NCBI GenBank assembly: GCA_000342265.1
Contig: CP004348.1
Location: 248,001 to 312,000 of the forward strand
Length of the DNA: 64,000 nucleotides
From: a beta proteobacterium CB
Lineage (GTDB): Bacteria; Pseudomonadota; Gammaproteobacteria; Burkholderiales; Burkholderiaceae
Direction: 5' to 3'
The position numbers and the translations under genes are program-made. A model generated the notes under the pieces. It did not search any database. It saw only the letters and a program-made list of their open reading frames with translations, and was not told the DNA's origin. Shown piece by piece: positions 26,876 through 36,237 of this stretch. Each line of letters starts with the position of its first letter. The stretch's first letter is position 1.

Positions 26876-26898
26876 GTATATAGCAATAGTATATAGCA
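26876..26898 (-). promoter_or_regulatory. Tandem direct repeat upstream of vapBC
   Basis: Two perfect copies of GTATATAGCA (26876-26885 and 26889-26898) separated by 3 bp, giving 13-bp periodicity. They start 15 bp upstream of the vapB ATG and on the minus strand contain TATACT, a good -10 hexamer. Fits an autoregulatory site over the promoter. Confidence 0.5.
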
Positions 26899-26957
26899 TT
26901 TGATCCAGGTTTGGTAATCCAAAAATAATTCGTTAGATAAGTGTTTAAGATAGCAGC

Positions 26958-27593
26958 ATGAATTTCACTCTAGACCTGTTGCTCATCCCGATTGCCTATC
27001 TCATCGGCTCTATTTCATTTGCGGTGGTGGTGAGTAAGTGCATGCGTTTGCCCGACCCCCATTCCTATGGTTCTGGTAATCCTGGGGCTACCAATGTTCT
27101 GCGCACTGGTAATAAGCTTGCCGCCGTCCTGACCTTAATTGGCGATGCACTCAAAGGCTTTTTTGCTGTGATGCTCGCCAGAATCCTACTAGGCGATGAA
27201 TCACTTACTTCAACACTGGGCTCTTGGTTGTTATGTGGTGTTGTCATCGCTGTGTTCCTGGGTCACCTATTCCCCATCTTCCACGGTTTTAAAGGTGGTA
27301 AGGGCGTTGCAACAGCTTGCGGCATTTTGTTCGGTATCAATTGGATTCTGGGCTTAGCTACATTAGGTACCTGGATTATTGTGGCGGCATTCATGCGCTA
27401 CTCCTCCTTAGCTGCTTTAGCAGCTGCGGTCTTTGGTCCAATTTATTTTGTATTTTTGTTTGGCTTCCAGCCGATGGGCATTGCACTGCTTGTAGTTTGT
27501 CTTTTGCTGATCTGGCGCCATCGCAGCAATATTCACAATCTTATCAACGGTAAAGAAAGTCGCATTGGCTCTAAGAAGAAAGAACAATCATGA
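26958..27593 (+). CDS. plsY: Glycerol-3-phosphate acyltransferase PlsY
   Basis: 211 residues, integral membrane, about five helices. It transfers acyl from acyl-phosphate to glycerol 3-phosphate, the first step of phospholipid synthesis. The conserved cytoplasmic motifs are visible: [14 protein letters not shown] (about 37-50) and [17 protein letters not shown] (about 103-119). The C-terminal tail is basic. It overlaps the downstream MAPEG gene by 4 bp (ATGA). Confidence 0.95.
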   Translation: MNFTLDLLLIPIAYLIGSISFAVVVSKCMRLPDPHSYGSGNPGATNVLRTGNKLAAVLTLIGDALKGFFAVMLARILLGDESLTSTLGSWLLCGVVIAVFLGHLFPIFHGFKGGKGVATACGILFGINWILGLATLGTWIIVAAFMRYSSLAALAAAVFGPIYFVFLFGFQPMGIALLVVCLLLIWRHRSNIHNLINGKESRIGSKKKEQS

Positions 27594-27961
27594 CCATTGC
27601 TTATTGGTGTGTGCTGTTCATGGGATTGTTTCCCTATGTTGCTGCTGGGATTGCTAAAAAAGGTTTTGAAGGTTACGACAACGCCGCACCTCGTCAGTGG
27701 TTAGCAAAACAGACTGGGTTTCGGGCGCGTGCCAATGCCGCTCAAGCCAATCTTTTTGAATCCCTCCCTTTATTCTTTGCTGCCGTGATCATTGCCACTG
27801 TAGCCAACGCACCGCAAGATAGAGTGGATTTGTTAGCTATCGGATTTGTTGCTGCACGTATTGCGTATTTGATTTGTTATGCAGCAGATTGGCCAACCAC
27901 TCGATCCATTGTGTGGCTTGCTGGCTTGGCTTGCGTAGTGGCAATCTTCTTTCAGATTTAA
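27590..27961 (+). CDS. MAPEG-family membrane protein
   Basis: 123 residues with four predicted membrane helices. Pattern [22 protein letters not shown] (about 46-67) followed by [14 protein letters not shown] is the MAPEG (membrane-associated eicosanoid/glutathione metabolism) signature. Bacterial members have unknown substrates. Translationally coupled to plsY by a 4-bp overlap. Confidence 0.88.
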   Translation: MTIAYWCVLFMGLFPYVAAGIAKKGFEGYDNAAPRQWLAKQTGFRARANAAQANLFESLPLFFAAVIIATVANAPQDRVDLLAIGFVAARIAYLICYAADWPTTRSIVWLAGLACVVAIFFQI

Positions 27962-28007
27962 TAGAGCTAAAACTAATTTACAAAATTCATCGAGATGATC
28001 AATAGAT

Positions 28008-28799
28008 ATGCCCACTAAAAAAACTCCTGTGAAAACGGTTGCCAAGACTCCCGCTAAGAAAACCTCTAGCATTAAGCCTGTCAAGAAAGCTATTCAAAAA
28101 TCCACTCCAAAAAAGAGCGATGCTGGCACACCATTGTCTATAGTGATTCGTCGACGTATTGAGGCGCAAAAGGCGCGCTTCCATGCAAATGACAATATCT
28201 CTAAATTCATTCAGCCTGGTGAATTAGAGGGCTTAGTGGATGAGGTTGCAGAAAAAATGCAGGCTGTTTTAGAAAGCTTGGTGATTGATACAGAGAGTGA
28301 TCACAACACTAAAAATACTAGCCAGCGTGTTGCGAAAATGTTTGTTAAAGAAGTATTTAATGGCCGTTATGTTGAGCAGCCTACGCTGACTAAATTTCCG
28401 AATGTCAGCCGTTTAAATGAGTTGATGATCATTGGCCCAATCACCGTTCGTAGTGCTTGCTCACACCACCTTTGCCCAATCATGGGTCGCATTTGGATTG
28501 GCGTGTTGCCAAGTAAAGAATCTGCCTTGATTGGCTTATCAAAGTACTCACGCCTTACTGAGTGGGTGATGTGTCGCCCACAAATTCAGGAAGAGGCGGT
28601 AGTTGAATTAGCGGACATGCTTGAGAAAAAAATTAAGCCTATTGGCGTGGCAATCGTGATGGATGCAGATCACTTCTGCATGCAATGGCGCGGTGTAAAA
28701 GATCGTGACTCGAAGATGGTAAATAGTGTGATGCGTGGGGCTTTCTTAAAGGACTCCAATTTGCGTAGAGAGTTTTTATCTCTTCTCGATAAAAGGTAG
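28008..28799 (+). CDS. folE: GTP cyclohydrolase I with a histone H1-like N-terminal extension
   Basis: 263 residues. The conserved FolE domain (about 70-260) converts GTP to 7,8-dihydroneopterin triphosphate for folate synthesis. Zinc ligands and active-site residues are in VRSACSHHLCPIMGRIWIG and DADHFCMQWRGVKD; GLSKYSRLTEWVMCRPQIQE is also conserved. The first 45 residues are very rich in Lys, Ala, Pro and Thr (KTPVKTVAKTPAKKTSSIK), like histone H1 tails, and are not part of the usual enzyme. The start ATG at 28008 is the only one before the tail. Probably its own transcript or downstream of plsY. Confidence 0.94.
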   Translation: MPTKKTPVKTVAKTPAKKTSSIKPVKKAIQKSTPKKSDAGTPLSIVIRRRIEAQKARFHANDNISKFIQPGELEGLVDEVAEKMQAVLESLVIDTESDHNTKNTSQRVAKMFVKEVFNGRYVEQPTLTKFPNVSRLNELMIIGPITVRSACSHHLCPIMGRIWIGVLPSKESALIGLSKYSRLTEWVMCRPQIQEEAVVELADMLEKKIKPIGVAIVMDADHFCMQWRGVKDRDSKMVNSVMRGAFLKDSNLRREFLSLLDKR

Positions 28800-28813
28800 G
28801 CAATAGCTAGAGC

Positions 28814-29047
28814 ATGACACTATCTAAATTGGGTTGGCATCTGACTGTAGTCACCTTTATATTGGCGGTGGGATCTATTTTGATGGGTTGCTCTTTGTAT
28901 CCCGACGTCAATACCGATCCAGCCAAAAACAATAAGGCTACTTTTCGCCAAGATGCTCTTGATTGTGCGCAATCCTATCCAGAATCTGGCTCAGGCACAC
29001 ACATAAAACAGCGTATTGGCTGTATGAATCTCAAGGGTTGGCATTAG
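28814..29047 (+). CDS. Small predicted lipoprotein
   Basis: 77 residues. A hydrophobic signal (about 6-24) ends in the lipobox LMGC, so Cys 26 would be lipidated. The mature part has two further cysteines and no recognised domain. It begins 14 bp after folE. No ribosome site is obvious, though TAGAG lies nearby. Function unknown. Confidence 0.65.
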   Translation: MTLSKLGWHLTVVTFILAVGSILMGCSLYPDVNTDPAKNNKATFRQDALDCAQSYPESGSGTHIKQRIGCMNLKGWH

Positions 29048-29067
29048 TTATTGGTAGTAAATTCAAT

Positions 29068-29084
29068 TTGAGAACAATTCTCAA
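29068..29084. promoter_or_regulatory. Fur-box-like palindrome upstream of the HiPIP gene
   Basis: TTGAGAA-CAA-TTCTCAA is a perfect 7-3-7 dyad 112 bp before the HiPIP ATG. The core resembles the 7-1-7 Fur consensus TGATAAT-n-ATTATCA with C/G changes. Regulation by iron is an inference; it might equally be a short transcript hairpin. Confidence 0.35.
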
Positions 29085-29195
29085 CAAAATATCCATATAA
29101 ATCAGATGCTTAGAGTTCCTATAGTCGACTAATTCGATCTGTTCTATGATCCATTTAGATGCAATCTTTGTTCTATTTCACTCTCTGGAGAACGT

Positions 29196-29504
29196 ATGAA
29201 AAATAGTCGTCGCCAATTTATGATTTTGTCCGCTGCTGGTGCTTGCACCTTGGCTTTGAACGGTAAAGTTCAAGCTCAAGCAATGGTTGCTGAAACTGAT
29301 CCACAAGCTGCTGCTTTGGGTTACAAGGCTGATGCCTCTAAAGTAGATAAAGCAAAGTTTCCAAAATATGCTGCTGGTCAACAGTGCGATAACTGCGCCT
29401 TGTACCAAGGTAAAGCTGGTTCAGCTGCCGGTGGTTGCTCATTGTTTGGTGCCAAACAAGTTGCTGGTAAAGGCTGGTGCTCTGCTTACGCTAAAAAGGC
29501 TTAA
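29196..29504 (+). CDS. High-potential iron-sulfur protein (HiPIP)
   Basis: 102 residues. A twin-arginine signal (SRRQFMILSAAGACTLAL) directs export of the folded protein to the periplasm. The mature domain has the four cluster cysteines CDNC...GGCSLF...GWCSAY, the HiPIP pattern for one [4Fe-4S] cluster. HiPIPs carry electrons between periplasmic complexes such as bc1 and oxidases or reaction centres. Monocistronic, closed by a strong terminator and possibly preceded by a Fur-like dyad. ATG with GGAG upstream. Confidence 0.93.
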   Translation: MKNSRRQFMILSAAGACTLALNGKVQAQAMVAETDPQAAALGYKADASKVDKAKFPKYAAGQQCDNCALYQGKAGSAAGGCSLFGAKQVAGKGWCSAYAKKA

Positions 29505-29527
29505 TCCTTATTTGCGCTAGTTAGGAT

Positions 29528-29552
29528 AAAAGGCTGCTTCGGCAGCTTTTTT
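29528..29552 (+). terminator. Rho-independent terminator of the HiPIP gene
   Basis: GCTGC-TTCG-GCAGC stem with the stable TTCG tetraloop, flanked by A and T runs that extend the stem and give the T tract TTTTTTATT. It lies 24 bp past the stop. Confidence 0.9.
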
Positions 29553-29620
29553 ATTGGATGTACAGATTCAATTCCATTGAGCGCAGGTTTATGATGGCCT
29601 GGACATACCAATAAAAAAGC

Positions 29621-30160
29621 ATGAAATATCAATACAAGAATCTACTCAAGCACTGCTCCTTTTACTTTGGCGGGGATCAGCCGCATGTGCCTTGGCTTGA
29701 GAGAATTCGCTCCGTTGCAGGGGCATTTATTGGTCTCATGTTAGTGCTTACTACTGCTAAGTTCCTTGGCGATCTTGGCGGTCTTGATGAGTGGCTTATG
29801 GCCTCCCTGGGGGCGAGCGCTTTACTGGTCTTTGCATTGCCAGGTAGCCCTATGGCGCAGCCCTGGGCTGTAATTGCAGGCAATACCTTGTCTGCCTTAA
29901 TCGGTATTGCAACCATCCACTTAGTTGGTGAGCCCTTATTGGCCATGCCCCTCGCTGCCAGCCTATCGATTTTGGGAATGTTTGTATTACGCTGTTTGCA
30001 TCCACCAGCTGCAGCAGTGGCTTTAATTGTGGTCCTGGGGCATGTCATGCACTACCGGTACGCTTTTTTCCCAGTAATGATCGATTCAATATTGCTGGTG
30101 ATGGCTGGGGCGGTTTACAGCAATTTAACTGGTAAACGCTACCCCAATAAACCTAATTAA
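29621..30160 (+). CDS. HPP-family membrane protein
   Basis: 179 residues with four predicted membrane helices. The second half contains RCLHPPAAAVALIVVLG, the family's His-Pro-Pro motif, and the first half has SLGASALLVFALPGSPMAQPW, both diagnostic of HPP proteins. Some members have been linked with nitrite transport, but the substrate here is not known. Stands alone after the HiPIP terminator. Confidence 0.85.
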   Translation: MKYQYKNLLKHCSFYFGGDQPHVPWLERIRSVAGAFIGLMLVLTTAKFLGDLGGLDEWLMASLGASALLVFALPGSPMAQPWAVIAGNTLSALIGIATIHLVGEPLLAMPLAASLSILGMFVLRCLHPPAAAVALIVVLGHVMHYRYAFFPVMIDSILLVMAGAVYSNLTGKRYPNKPN

Positions 30161-30184
30161 TGTATTAAAAACAATACCTTGCTA

Positions 30185-30331
30185 TTACTTCTGCTTGGTA
30201 GCTGCGATAGAGGCAATACAGTCTTTAATGCCGTAGTTGTGATATTTGCCTTCATTTTCCTTTTTTAGGGATTGGGCGCACTCAATAACTGAGTTGCGGA
30301 CGTTGATTTTGGGAATATTGCCTGCAGACAT
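30185..30331 (-). CDS. Small 48-residue hypothetical protein
   Basis: Encodes 48 residues, MSAGNIPKINVRNSVIECAQ at the start and ending IAATKQK, with two cysteines (VIECAQ and KDCIAS) and no membrane segment. The ATG at 30331 is preceded by AAAGGAG at optimal spacing, and the T-rich DNA further up could hold a promoter. No family is recognised. The strong ribosome site and the unbroken frame suggest a real gene in the gap between the HPP gene and manC. Confidence 0.6.
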   Translation of the reverse strand: MSAGNIPKINVRNSVIECAQSLKKENEGKYHNYGIKDCIASIAATKQK

Positions 30332-30567
30332 GTCTGACTCCTTTAGTTTTTTTCGTTTGTTTTAACTCTAAATTCAGCATTAATCGGTTGAGCTTCTCAT
30401 GAATGCCGAGTTTTAGTGGCGCGAAATTTTAATAATTTCTTTCGCTAATAAGATTCTAATAAATTCGTAAAAATTGTGTAAACCCCATTAAGGTGAGTTT
30501 TCAACCGTAAAGCCTATAAAATCATGTTTTATTTACAAAAAGCATAAAGGCTTAGTCCGTTTAACTC

Positions 30568-32118
30568 ATGACTAACACAAGTTCTGCCATTTCAGCTACA
30601 CCAGTCATTCCAGTCATTCTGTGTGGTGGCTCCGGAACTCGCCTTTGGCCCTTATCTCGCTCAGGCTTTCCAAAGCAGTTTCTGGTGCTTTCAGGTGATG
30701 ATTCGGCGAAGAGTTTATTCCAGCAAGCGGTAGAGCGATTAAATGCACTTGGGGTGAGCAACAATTCCTCTGAAATTGAAATTGGCAAAACACTGATTGT
30801 GACGAATGAGGAACATCGCTTTTTAGTCACCGATCAATTGCGTGAATTGCCGCAAGTTCAAGCAACACTTTTGCTCGAGCCAATTGGCCGTAATACTGCC
30901 CCAGCGCTTACCTTAGCTGCGTTTTATGCGAACGAGCACTGTGGCAAAAACAAGCAAGAACTAACTAGTATTGGATCAGACCCTATTTTGGTCATTACGC
31001 CTGCGGATCAAACTATTCAAAATGGCGCGGCGTTTACCAAAGCGTTACAGGATTGCATCAGTGTTGTTGCGGTCGATGACAGTAAAAATACAGTTGCGAT
31101 CTTGGGTATAACTCCAACCGCCCCAGAGACAGGTTATGGTTATATTAAGAAGGGTGGCGCTCAAGGTAGCCATGGTGAATTTACTGTAGAGCAGTTTGCC
31201 GAAAAGCCTAATGCTCAGATCGCACAATCCTACTTGGAGAGTGGCAATTACTTTTGGAATAGCGGTATGTTTGTTTTGCGAGCTAGTACTTGGCTCGCTG
31301 CCCTGAAAGAATATCGCTACGATATCTTTGGTGCTACCGAAACTGCATGGGTAGCGAGAGCTATAGATCAATCTGGCGGCGCTGAATTTATTCGACCCGA
31401 TAAAGAGATCTTTAAGTCTATTCCTAGTGAATCGATTGACTATGCTGTGATTGAAAAGTGCCCAGGCAGTAAATTCCAGGTCAAGATGATTGAACTCAAT
31501 GCTGGCTGGAATGATCTAGGTGCATGGGATGCAGTGTGGCAAGTGGGCAAAAAAGATGACAACGGTAATGTCACTAGTGGCGATACTCTGTTGAGTGATA
31601 CCAATAACTCATTAGTGCATGCAAGCAGTCGCTTGGTGGGTACTGTAGGCATTGATAACTTGGTCATCATTGAAACTGCTGATGCAGTCTTAGTTGCTGA
31701 CAGAGCCAATAGCCAGGACGTTAAAAATATCGTCAATCAACTGGAACAACAAAAGCGTGAAGAGAAGAATTTACATCGCAAGGTTGCTAGGCCTTGGGGT
31801 TGGTATGACAGTGTGGATGAAGGCGAGCGCTTTAAGGTAAAGCGTATTCAGGTAAAGCCTGGAGCAAGCCTGTCATTACAAATGCATCATCACCGCGCTG
31901 AGCATTGGATTGTGGTTAAAGGCACCGCAGAGATTACCAATGGTGATAAGGTGATTATGCTCGCTGAAAATCAAAGTACTTACATTCCGCAGGGGCAAAC
32001 TCATCGTTTGGCTAATCCGGGGAAAACCCCGCTAGAAATTATCGAGGTGCAGTCTGGTGCCTACTTGGGTGAGGATGATATTGTGCGTTTTGAAGATAAC
32101 TACGGACGCTCTCAATAA
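30568..32118 (+). CDS. manC: Mannose-1-phosphate guanylyltransferase / mannose-6-phosphate isomerase
   Basis: 516 residues, bifunctional ManC/AlgA/CpsB type. The N-terminal GT-A domain has VILCGGSGTRLWPLSRSGFP (about 17-36) and makes GDP-mannose from mannose 1-phosphate and GTP. The C-terminal cupin (about 400-505) with RPWGWYDSV and LSLQMHHHRAEHW carries the zinc-binding isomerase site. The first gene of the polysaccharide locus; the next gene starts at its last base (TAATG). Provides GDP-mannose for gmd and fcl. Confidence 0.95.
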   Translation: MTNTSSAISATPVIPVILCGGSGTRLWPLSRSGFPKQFLVLSGDDSAKSLFQQAVERLNALGVSNNSSEIEIGKTLIVTNEEHRFLVTDQLRELPQVQATLLLEPIGRNTAPALTLAAFYANEHCGKNKQELTSIGSDPILVITPADQTIQNGAAFTKALQDCISVVAVDDSKNTVAILGITPTAPETGYGYIKKGGAQGSHGEFTVEQFAEKPNAQIAQSYLESGNYFWNSGMFVLRASTWLAALKEYRYDIFGATETAWVARAIDQSGGAEFIRPDKEIFKSIPSESIDYAVIEKCPGSKFQVKMIELNAGWNDLGAWDAVWQVGKKDDNGNVTSGDTLLSDTNNSLVHASSRLVGTVGIDNLVIIETADAVLVADRANSQDVKNIVNQLEQQKREEKNLHRKVARPWGWYDSVDEGERFKVKRIQVKPGASLSLQMHHHRAEHWIVVKGTAEITNGDKVIMLAENQSTYIPQGQTHRLANPGKTPLEIIEVQSGAYLGEDDIVRFEDNYGRSQ

Positions 32119-33110
32119 TGAGCGATGCTAAACACGTGATAAATCAATCCGCTAATAAGAATAAGCGTACCGCATTAATTTGCGGAGTAAGCGGTCAGGA
32201 CGGCAGTTACTTGGCGCAATTTCTTTTGCAAAAAGGGTATGTAGTTTTTGGTACCTCTAGGGATGTTCAGGGTTCCTCATTCTCCAATCTTCAAAAACTT
32301 GGGATCAAAGATCAGATTACCTATATCTCACTGGTTCCGGAAGATTTTCGTAGTGTCTTGGTAGCCTTAAGAAAAAGTAATCCAGATGAGATTTATTACT
32401 TAGCGGGCCAGTCTTCCGTAGGCCTCTCTTTTGAGCAGCCAGCTGAAACCATTCAGAGCATTACCTTGGGAGCTTTGAATATTCTTGAGGGTTGTCGCAT
32501 GATCGATAAACCAATCAAAATCTATCATGCCGGTTCTGGAGAGTGCTTTGGTGATACGCATGGCGAGCCAGCAAATGAGGCGACACCGTTTTATCCTATG
32601 AGCCCTTATGCAGTTGCTAAGACATCTGCTTATTGGTTGGTAAATAACTATCGTGATGCTTATGGCTTATTCGCGTGTACAGGTATTCTGTTTAACCATG
32701 AATCTCCCTTGCGTCCAGAGCGCTTTGTGACCCAGAAAATTATTCGGGCAGTAAAGCGTATATCCGAGGGTAGTTCAGAAAAGTTAAAGTTGGGTCGCTT
32801 AGATATCGCAAGAGATTGGGGCTGGGCGCCGGAATATGTTGAGGCCATGTGGTTAATGCTGCAACAAGATAAGCCAACAGACTTTGTTATAGCTACCGGT
32901 ACAACCATAACGCTAGAAGAGTTTGTGAAAACTGCGTTTGAGCAAGCGAGTCTAGATTGGAAAGATCATGTCATTCAAGATCCGAGTTTGTTTCGCCCAA
33001 CTGATTTAGAAATTGGGCGGGCCGATCCTGCTAAGGCATTAAAACAGCTAAATTGGAAGGCTTCAACCCAAGGTATTGATGTTGTTAAACAAATGTACCA
33101 ATCTTTATAA
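32118..33110 (+). CDS. GDP-mannose 4,6-dehydratase-like short-chain dehydrogenase
   Basis: 330 residues of the GMD branch of extended SDRs. The N-terminal NAD(P) motif is [20 protein letters not shown] (about 22-41), the catalytic Tyr-Lys is in SPYAVAKTSAYW, and ILFNHESPLRPERFVT plus the RDWGWAPEYVEAMW segment are GMD-type. It is shorter than true GMD and differs from the full gmd next door, so it may be a GDP-4-keto-6-deoxymannose reductase (Rmd-like) or a second dehydratase. Overlaps the manC stop by one base; 48 bp before gmd. Confidence 0.8.
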   Translation: MSDAKHVINQSANKNKRTALICGVSGQDGSYLAQFLLQKGYVVFGTSRDVQGSSFSNLQKLGIKDQITYISLVPEDFRSVLVALRKSNPDEIYYLAGQSSVGLSFEQPAETIQSITLGALNILEGCRMIDKPIKIYHAGSGECFGDTHGEPANEATPFYPMSPYAVAKTSAYWLVNNYRDAYGLFACTGILFNHESPLRPERFVTQKIIRAVKRISEGSSEKLKLGRLDIARDWGWAPEYVEAMWLMLQQDKPTDFVIATGTTITLEEFVKTAFEQASLDWKDHVIQDPSLFRPTDLEIGRADPAKALKQLNWKASTQGIDVVKQMYQSL

Positions 33111-33158
33111 TCAATTTATAAATACAGATAATTAGCCAAATCACATTTAGTCAAAAAT

Positions 33159-34289
33159 ATGAAAAATAATCAAAAAGTTGCCCTCATTACTGGTATCACC
33201 GGTCAAGATGGTTCTTACCTTGCCGAATTCTTATTGGAGAAGGGCTACATTGTTCATGGTATTAAACGCCGCGCTTCTTCTTTTAATACAGAGCGCATTG
33301 ATCATCTGTATCAAGATCCGCACGTCAATCACCCTGACCTTATCCTGCATTACGGCGATTTAACTGACACTAGTAACTTAGTGCGCATTATTCAAGAGTG
33401 CCAGCCTGATGAGATTTATAACTTAGGTGCCCAGTCTCATGTTGCAGTTTCTTTCGAATCTCCTGAATACACGGCAGATGTCGACGCCATGGGCCCACTA
33501 CGCATGTTGGAAGCCATCCGTATCTTGGGATTAGAGAAAAAGACTCGCTTCTACCAAGCCTCGACTTCTGAGCTTTATGGTTTAGTACAAGAGATCCCTC
33601 AGAAAGAAACTACCCCGTTCTATCCACGCAGCCCTTATGCGGTAGCCAAGATGTATGCCTATTGGATCACCGTGAACTACCGTGAAGCTTATGGCATCTA
33701 TGCATGTAATGGTATTTTGTTTAACCACGAGTCTAAGCGCCGTGGGGAGACCTTTGTGACCCGTAAGGTCACTCGGGGACTAGCCAATATTGCCCAAGGT
33801 TTAGAGAAATGTCTTTACATGGGTAATATTGATGCTCTGCGTGATTGGGGTCATGCTAAAGACTACGTGCGCATGCAGTGGTTAATGCTCCAGCAAGATA
33901 AGCCAGAAGATTTTGTTATTGCAACGGGCTTGCAATTTACTGTCCGTGAATTTATTACCCGTAGCGCCAAGCAGTTAGGTATCACACTCAAGTTCGAGGG
34001 TAGTGCTGAACATGAAAAAGCGATTGTCGCTGCCATTAAGGGTGACAAAGCACCAGTCTTAAAAGTAGGTGATGTGATTGTGCAGATCGATCCACGCTAT
34101 TACCGTCCAACTGAAGTGGAAACCCTCCTAGGCGATCCTACTAAGGCTAAAGAAAAACTCGGTTGGGTCCCTGAAATCACCCTCGATCAAATGATCGACG
34201 AAATGGTGGCCAATGACTTAGATCAAGCTAAGCAGCATGCATTACTGCATAAGCACGGTTTCTCTGTAGCTGTTGGTAAAGAGAATTGA
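33159..34289 (+). CDS. gmd: GDP-mannose 4,6-dehydratase
   Basis: 376 residues, the normal length. It converts GDP-D-mannose to GDP-4-keto-6-deoxy-D-mannose. NADP motif [20 protein letters not shown] (about 10-29) with the 2'-phosphate-binding [14 protein letters not shown], catalytic residues in STSELYG and [12 protein letters not shown], and [22 protein letters not shown] near the C terminus. Sits between the GMD-like gene and fcl, forming a GDP-fucose cassette. Confidence 0.96.
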   Translation: MKNNQKVALITGITGQDGSYLAEFLLEKGYIVHGIKRRASSFNTERIDHLYQDPHVNHPDLILHYGDLTDTSNLVRIIQECQPDEIYNLGAQSHVAVSFESPEYTADVDAMGPLRMLEAIRILGLEKKTRFYQASTSELYGLVQEIPQKETTPFYPRSPYAVAKMYAYWITVNYREAYGIYACNGILFNHESKRRGETFVTRKVTRGLANIAQGLEKCLYMGNIDALRDWGHAKDYVRMQWLMLQQDKPEDFVIATGLQFTVREFITRSAKQLGITLKFEGSAEHEKAIVAAIKGDKAPVLKVGDVIVQIDPRYYRPTEVETLLGDPTKAKEKLGWVPEITLDQMIDEMVANDLDQAKQHALLHKHGFSVAVGKEN

Positions 34290-34326
34290 TCTGAATGGCT
34301 CGACGACACAATGACCTAATGACTCA

Positions 34327-35301
34327 ATGACTAAGCTTGATCAAAAAATTTATGTAGCAGGGCACCGTGGCATGGTAGGCTCTGCCATTGTTCGTAACTT
34401 GCAAGCTAAGGGCTTCAAAAATATTGTTGTCCGTACTCATGCGCAGTTAGATTTAACGAATCAAGCGGGGGTCCAAGAGTTCTTTGAATTAGAGCGGCCC
34501 GATCAAGTCTATTTAGCTGCTGCAAGAGTAGGCGGTATTTATGCTAACAATACATTCCCAGCCGAGTTCATTTACGACAATTTAATGGTTCAAGCTAACG
34601 TTATTCATCAATCCTTTCTTAGTGGTGTAAAAAAACTTCTTTTTTTAGGTTCTAGCTGTATTTATCCCAAGCTAGCTTCTCAACCGATGGGTGAAGATGC
34701 ACTTCTCACGGGTAAGTTGGAGCCCACTAATGAGCCTTATGCTGTCGCTAAGATTGCTGGCATCAAGATGTGTGAAAGCTATAACCGTCAATATGGGCAA
34801 AGCCATGGAGTTGATTATCGCTCTGTGATGCCGACTAATTTATATGGCCCAGGCGATAACTATCACCCTGAAAATAGCCATGTGATTCCTGCGCTTATTA
34901 GGAGATTTCATGAGGCTAAAGTGGCCAATGCTCCTGAGGTAATTATCTGGGGTACAGGGACTCCAAGACGAGAGTTTTTGTATGTAGATGACATGGCTGC
35001 CGCTTCGGTTTTTGTCATGGAGCTGCCTAAGGATGTTTATGATCAGCATGCGCAACCAATGGAAAGTCATATTAATGTTGGGTTTGGTAGTGATGTTACT
35101 ATTGCGCAATTGGCAACTGCAGTAGCGAATGCGACAGGGTACCAAGGACCAATTAATTTTGATCCATCAAAACCTGATGGTGCCCCGAGAAAGTGGATGG
35201 ACTCTAGTCGTTTGAATCGGTTGGGGTGGAATGCGAATGTGGGTTTAGATGAAGGTTTGAGAATAGCTTATCAAGCATTTCTGACGCAGTCTAAAGTCTG
35301 A
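34327..35301 (+). CDS. fcl: GDP-L-fucose synthase
   Basis: 324 residues. It epimerises and reduces GDP-4-keto-6-deoxymannose to GDP-L-fucose. [16 protein letters not shown] (NADP site), [31 protein letters not shown] (catalytic Tyr/Lys) and [19 protein letters not shown] are GFS signatures. It is 38 bp after gmd. Together with the GT10 gene downstream it predicts fucose in the surface polymer. Confidence 0.95.
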   Translation: MTKLDQKIYVAGHRGMVGSAIVRNLQAKGFKNIVVRTHAQLDLTNQAGVQEFFELERPDQVYLAAARVGGIYANNTFPAEFIYDNLMVQANVIHQSFLSGVKKLLFLGSSCIYPKLASQPMGEDALLTGKLEPTNEPYAVAKIAGIKMCESYNRQYGQSHGVDYRSVMPTNLYGPGDNYHPENSHVIPALIRRFHEAKVANAPEVIIWGTGTPRREFLYVDDMAAASVFVMELPKDVYDQHAQPMESHINVGFGSDVTIAQLATAVANATGYQGPINFDPSKPDGAPRKWMDSSRLNRLGWNANVGLDEGLRIAYQAFLTQSKV

Positions 35302-35325
35302 GCTATTAAAGAAAGCGTCGATTAT

Positions 35326-36237
35326 TTGTTAACAATTTATCTAACAACGCACAATCGACCGGCATCTGCAATAGAGGCAATTAAATCTATTATGTCTCAA
35401 ACGGATCATCGATTTCGCTTGGTGGTTTCAGATAATTCGAGCACGGATGAGTTGCGTAAACTCATTGATCCTCGAGAAAACTTGGTTTACATCAAACGTC
35501 CAAAGGTATTTACTGGCATTGATCATGGCAACATCTGCCTATCAGAAATTACAACAGAATATTTCACTTTTTTTCATGACGATGATTTGATGTTGCCAAA
35601 TTATGTGGCTGATTTTTGGAGGGCGCAGAGCGTGTTTCCTACTGCAGTAGCTTTTGGTGCTAATGCGCTAGTAGAGTGCCATGGAAAATTTACCGGCTTA
35701 TCTTTTAAGTCTGCACGACATTACGTTAGCCCCATAACTCCAGATAATTTATTGCGTAGGTATTTTTCCCATCACCATTTAGGCATTGCACCATTGCCTT
35801 CTTATATCTATAAGAAAGAAGCGCTGCAAAACTTGCGTTTTGATGTTTCTGGTGGCAAATACTCTGATGTTCAGTGGCTCTCTAGCTGGGCTGCAAGAGG
35901 GCTTATGATTTGGATTGCAGAGCCTACGATGGTCTATCGTTTACATGAGAGCAATGATGGTAACTTTGAGTCACGTCATGACCGCTTACGGTTTTTAGCG
36001 TACTTAAAAAGTTCTCGTAATATATTTAGTCCTGAAATATTGAGTGACTATCGCTTTTTTTTATACAAGAAGTTTCTGCCTAGTTTGAAAGCGAAGGGCC
36101 ATGAAAAAGTACATCATTTGCTTTCTCAATTTATTTCTGTACATCGTTATCAAAGATTATGTCGCCTCAGTTTCTATCAAGCCCTAATCAACAAGGCATT
36201 AATCAAATTCTTTCTGAGCCTAAATAAAAAAGTATGA
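35326..36237 (+). CDS. Family 2 glycosyltransferase
   Basis: 303 residues, GT-A fold. TIYLTTHNRPASAIEAI at the start and FRLVVSDNSSTDELRKLID are the GT2 nucleotide-binding pattern; the metal-binding DxD appears as FFHDDDLMLP (about 84-93). The start is a TTG at 35326 because no ATG or GTG gives the N-terminal strand. Donor and acceptor unknown. It overlaps the GT10 gene by 4 bp. Confidence 0.82.
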   Translation: MLTIYLTTHNRPASAIEAIKSIMSQTDHRFRLVVSDNSSTDELRKLIDPRENLVYIKRPKVFTGIDHGNICLSEITTEYFTFFHDDDLMLPNYVADFWRAQSVFPTAVAFGANALVECHGKFTGLSFKSARHYVSPITPDNLLRRYFSHHHLGIAPLPSYIYKKEALQNLRFDVSGGKYSDVQWLSSWAARGLMIWIAEPTMVYRLHESNDGNFESRHDRLRFLAYLKSSRNIFSPEILSDYRFFLYKKFLPSLKAKGHEKVHHLLSQFISVHRYQRLCRLSFYQALINKALIKFFLSLNKKV

